Assembly (NCBI GenBank): GCA_964587525.1
Contig: CAZPLZ010000145.1
Span: forward strand, 1-8,405
DNA length: 8,405 nucleotides
From: CAZPLZ01 sp964587525
GTDB lineage: Bacteria; Oederibacteriota; CAKKQC01
Direction: 5' to 3'
Shown: positions 6,373 through 8,405 of the stretch, piece after piece
Layout: each line of letters begins with the position of its first letter
Numbering within the stretch: position 1 is the stretch's first letter
The notes under the pieces: generated by a model
Told to the model about the DNA's origin: nothing
Seen by the model: only the letters and a program-made list of their open reading frames with translations
Databases searched by the model: none
Made by a program: the position numbers and the translations under genes

Positions 6373-7722
6373 ATGAACGTCACGATCGCGGTTTGCGGCG
6401 AGTTCCACTATCACAACTACGTCAAGTATCTGGACGCCGACGGGCTCCTCAATCAGTTCATCTATTCACACCAGATGAGCAATCACGCTGCCCCCCTCTC
6501 GGTGAGACAAAACAAGCTGGTCAATATCTGGCCGAAAGAGCACCTCCTGCGAGGGCATTTAAAGCTGCTGGGGGAATGGATGTCAGCCACGTTGTTCCCC
6601 CTCTATCACGATTTATGGAAACCACTCGCCCTTAAGGAGTTAAACCGATGTGACATCTTCCATCTCATGCTGCACGGAACCGGTTCAAGGCTGATCCAAC
6701 GGGCCAAAATGGATGGCAGCTTGATCCTCGGTGAGCCGGTGAACACGCACCCGGAACACGTCGTCGAACTTCTTAACGAAGAGTATGAACGGCTAGGAAT
6801 CAGGAAACGCCTGCAACTCTCCCTTCCCCAGCTTAGACTGATCGAAGAAGCCAAAGAGTGCGATCACCTTCTCGTTGCTTCACACCACATCCGCGATTCC
6901 TACATCCGGAAAGGATTCGTCCCAAACCGCATTCACGTGCTGCCCTACGGTGTGGATTTGAGCCGTTTTTCCATCCCTCCCGCCAAGGATTCAGTGAGCC
7001 GTGATCCATCCTTCAGGGTGATCTGTGTCGGTCACATCTCCCCCCGGAAGGGTCAGATTGACCTGCTGGAGGCGTGGAAAGAACTCCACCCTCACAACGG
7101 AGAGCTGCTCCTCATCGGCTCAGTTTCGCAAGAGATGAAACCCATCCTTGCCCGCTACTGGGGACTCTTCACCCATCTTCCACACGTCTCCAACGCAACC
7201 CTGCGTGATTATTACGCCCGCTCTTCGGTCTTTGTGCTCCCGTCGGTGGAAGACGGATTTGCCGCGGTGTGCACCGAAGCGATGGCTTGCGGCCTGCCGG
7301 TCATCACGACCACGCAGACTGGAGCCTCGGAACTTCTGACGCACGGCCAGGACGGATTCGTCGTACCTATCAGATCGCCTCAAGCCATCGCAGGGTACCT
7401 GGACCAACTCTTCCAACAACCCGGCCTGAGGCGCTCCATGGGCCAGGCTGCACAGGCCAAGGCACGCTCAAGTTTGTGCTGGGAGATGTACGCGCGCAAG
7501 CTCTGCCGACTCTACGAGTTGCTGCACTCGAGCCATGACCACCACAGGCAGAACCTCCAGATATCCCGTATCCCGTCACCCACCTCCCGTGCTGGCGGCG
7601 CCGGCCTCTGGGTGAGTGCAGACCGCAGGATCGGGCTGGGGCACCGGCGCCTGGCCATCCGTGATGTAAGCGGCATGGGCAGCCAGCCGATGGCGTCAAC
7701 ATGGACTTCGTCAGCAAGGTAG
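6373..7722 (+). CDS. Family 4 glycosyltransferase, fused in frame at its C-terminus to an AsnB remnant
   Basis: The 449-codon frame starts at ATG 6373-6375 (in-frame stop at 6340-6342, no other start between, no clear Shine-Dalgarno). Residues 1 to about 388 form a GT-B glycosyltransferase: acceptor domain from 1, linker motif LPYGVDLSRF (190-199), donor domain with VGHISPRKGQIDLLEAW (219-235, R225 and K226 phosphate-binding), and LPSVEDGFAAVCTEAMACG (289-307) with acidic residue D294 and E302 in the usual EX7E places. The GT part ends around YELLHSSHDHH (381-391). The remaining residues are foreign: about 396-406 are encoded by a degenerate heptamer repeat, 407-440 match the glutaminase domain of asparagine synthases, and 441-449 are read out of frame to a TAG at 7720-7722. 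The original stop codon appears lost in a deletion. The catalytic part is complete and could work with the extra tail. Substrates are unknown; context points to cell-surface polysaccharide. Confidence 0.85.
   Translation: MNVTIAVCGEFHYHNYVKYLDADGLLNQFIYSHQMSNHAAPLSVRQNKLVNIWPKEHLLRGHLKLLGEWMSATLFPLYHDLWKPLALKELNRCDIFHLMLHGTGSRLIQRAKMDGSLILGEPVNTHPEHVVELLNEEYERLGIRKRLQLSLPQLRLIEEAKECDHLLVASHHIRDSYIRKGFVPNRIHVLPYGVDLSRFSIPPAKDSVSRDPSFRVICVGHISPRKGQIDLLEAWKELHPHNGELLLIGSVSQEMKPILARYWGLFTHLPHVSNATLRDYYARSSVFVLPSVEDGFAAVCTEAMACGLPVITTTQTGASELLTHGQDGFVVPIRSPQAIAGYLDQLFQQPGLRRSMGQAAQAKARSSLCWEMYARKLCRLYELLHSSHDHHRQNLQISRIPSPTSRAGGAGLWVSADRRIGLGHRRLAIRDVSGMGSQPMASTWTSSAR
7562..7589 (+). repeat. Degenerate heptanucleotide tandem repeat at the GT/AsnB junction
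   Basis: Four consecutive 7-nt units read TATCCCG, TATCCCG, TCACCCA and CCTCCCG; the first two are identical and the others keep the CCC core. It sits between the end of glycosyltransferase homology and the start of AsnB homology. It probably represents former intergenic DNA now read as part of the fused frame. Confidence 0.6.
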
Positions 7723-7862
7723 CATCTCAGGCCGGGCTTAAGGTGGCCCTCTGCGGCTCAGGCGGGGACGAGCTCTTCGGAAGCTATCCGAGTTTACAAG
7801 ACGTCCCGATGATCGCCAACGCCGCACGGCCACCGGCCCGGTTTCCCAGGGTGGTCAAATGA
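7591..7862 (+). pseudogene. asnB: Remnant of an asparagine synthase (glutamine-hydrolysing, AsnB-like) gene
   Basis: Two separate pieces of one AsnB-type amidotransferase are visible. In the frame of the upstream glycosyltransferase, 7591-7692 encodes GLWVSADRRIGLGHRRLAIR then DVSGMGSQPM, a typical N-terminal glutaminase segment (family pattern GLGHRRLxIxDLSxxxxQPM). The catalytic Cys2 and the first 30 or so residues are absent. From 7689, one frame over, DGVNMDFVSKVASQAGLKVA and CGSGGDELFGSYPS follow, the synthetase-domain region normally some 250 residues further on. This ends at TGA 7860-7862, with more than 200 C-terminal residues missing. An ATG at 7701 could give a 53-residue peptide, but it would lack the ATP-binding and catalytic context. 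In glycan clusters such proteins often act as amidotransferases on sugars or other intermediates rather than as true asparagine synthetases. As drawn here it cannot be functional. Alternatives are a collapsed assembly or, less likely, a novel short fused product. Confidence 0.85.
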
Positions 7863-8405
7863 TCCAGACCGATTGCCATCCATGTCCCACCCTTGGAAAC
7901 ACGTGGGCCGGCTCACTCCTGCGCTCCCTCGCCACACTGCCGTATCGAATCAGGTATGGGACGCCTGGCTGGGCCGAGCCTCCTTTTGGAGAAGGCCGTC
8001 TGCTGGAGGTGGGTTGTGGAGCGGGCGTCTTCCTGGGGCAGATGGCTGGCCTGGGCTGGAGGTGCTGGGGGATTGACCCCAGCCCACTGGCGGTTGCAGA
8101 AGCCCGAAGGCGGGCGCCGACGGCGGTCATTATTCAAGGCACCCTGGAAGATGCTCCTTTCCAGCGGCAGTTTGACCTCGTGGTCATGTCTCACGTTCTC
8201 GAACACCTGCCCAACCCTGTCAAAATATTGCGCCGCTGTCATTGGCTGCTGGCTCCGGGAGGAAAATTATTCATAGGGCTTCCCAATCTTGACAGCATGG
8301 AGGCCAGGCTGTTCCCCCAAAGCTGGCAAGGGCTGGATATTGCACGCCATCTGACTCACTTTCGGGAGCCCGTGATCCGCAACCTGCTTAAGGGGACGGG
8401 GTTTA
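7859..8405 (+). CDS. Class I SAM-dependent methyltransferase (Methyltransf_23/11-like), 3' partial
   Basis: From ATG 7859-7861 the frame stays open to the window edge (182 codons plus one base); the stop lies outside. Motif I, LLEVGCGAGVFLGQM, is at residues 48-62 and binds S-adenosylmethionine. Motif II follows with an acidic D73 in WGIDPSPLAVAEA (70-82), which should contact the ribose. VMSHVLEHLPNP (109-120) and LLAPGGKLFIGLPNLDS (130-146) are the usual motif IV/post-motif segments. The run LFPQSWQGLDIARHLTHFRE (151-170) is typical of methyltransferases found in O-antigen and exopolysaccharide clusters. The ATG overlaps the TGA of the AsnB remnant (ATGA), and the first 15 or so residues look unlike the family, so the start may have been created or trimmed by the same deletion. 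Target (sugar, lipid carrier or other small molecule) is unknown. The domain assignment is firm. Confidence 0.85.
   Translation, partial: MIQTDCHPCPTLGNTWAGSLLRSLATLPYRIRYGTPGWAEPPFGEGRLLEVGCGAGVFLGQMAGLGWRCWGIDPSPLAVAEARRRAPTAVIIQGTLEDAPFQRQFDLVVMSHVLEHLPNPVKILRRCHWLLAPGGKLFIGLPNLDSMEARLFPQSWQGLDIARHLTHFREPVIRNLLKGTGF

Noticed and set aside
7913..8242. Minus-strand open frame opposite the methyltransferase
   Set aside because: The plus strand encodes clear SAM-binding motifs over the same bases; the minus frame is a shadow.
1..8405. CRISPR array, tRNA, rRNA, insertion sequence or att site
   Set aside because: No regularly spaced repeats, cloverleaf or rRNA sequence, transposase motif or paired terminal repeats were seen on either strand.

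Overview
The window looks like a chromosomal segment of a fairly GC-rich Gram-negative bacterium. A heptosyltransferase of the LPS inner-core type implies an outer membrane with lipopolysaccharide. The archaeal-type (ApgM) phosphoglycerate mutase is shared by archaea and by scattered bacterial phyla such as Desulfobacterota, Nitrospirota and Methylomirabilota. No rRNA or tRNA gene is visible, so the taxon stays unresolved.

Layout. Positions 1-1800 (+) hold the 3' part of a polytopic membrane protein resembling GT-C/PMT-type glycosyltransferases, ending in a TPR-like tail. It converges on, and overlaps by 39 nt, a tightly packed minus-strand block. In transcription order (5049 down to 1762) that block is: ribbon-helix-helix antitoxin, MazF/PemK toxin, BCP-type peroxiredoxin, ApgM-type phosphoglycerate mutase, and WaaF/RfaF-like heptosyltransferase. 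Junctions are a 4-nt overlap, a 12-nt gap, a 4-nt overlap and a 1-nt overlap, so the five genes look like one operon. A near-consensus sigma-70-type promoter (TTGACA, 17 nt, GATAAT) lies directly upstream of the antitoxin.

A 227-bp divergent intergenic region separates this block from a plus-strand polysaccharide cluster. The cluster has two GT-B fold, family 4 glycosyltransferases (5277-6317 and 6373 onward), a badly broken asparagine-synthase-like (AsnB) remnant (about 7591-7862) and a class I SAM-dependent methyltransferase (7859 to the window end, cut by the edge). The second glycosyltransferase runs in frame, without its own stop, through a short degenerate heptanucleotide repeat and into the AsnB remnant. 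The remnant joins a piece of the glutaminase domain directly to a piece of the synthetase domain in another frame. The methyltransferase start codon overlaps the stop of the AsnB remnant.

How it fits together. The plus-strand genes and WaaF all belong to envelope glycan assembly (LPS core, O-antigen or exopolysaccharide). The minus-strand operon places a toxin-antitoxin pair ahead of redox, glycolytic and LPS-core genes. The points most worth a second look are the asnB deletion scar with its glycosyltransferase read-through fusion, the toxin-antitoxin promoter with two 9-bp direct repeats 21 bp apart, and a G9 homopolymer inside waaF that could support phase variation. I did not find a clearly new defence or mobile system.
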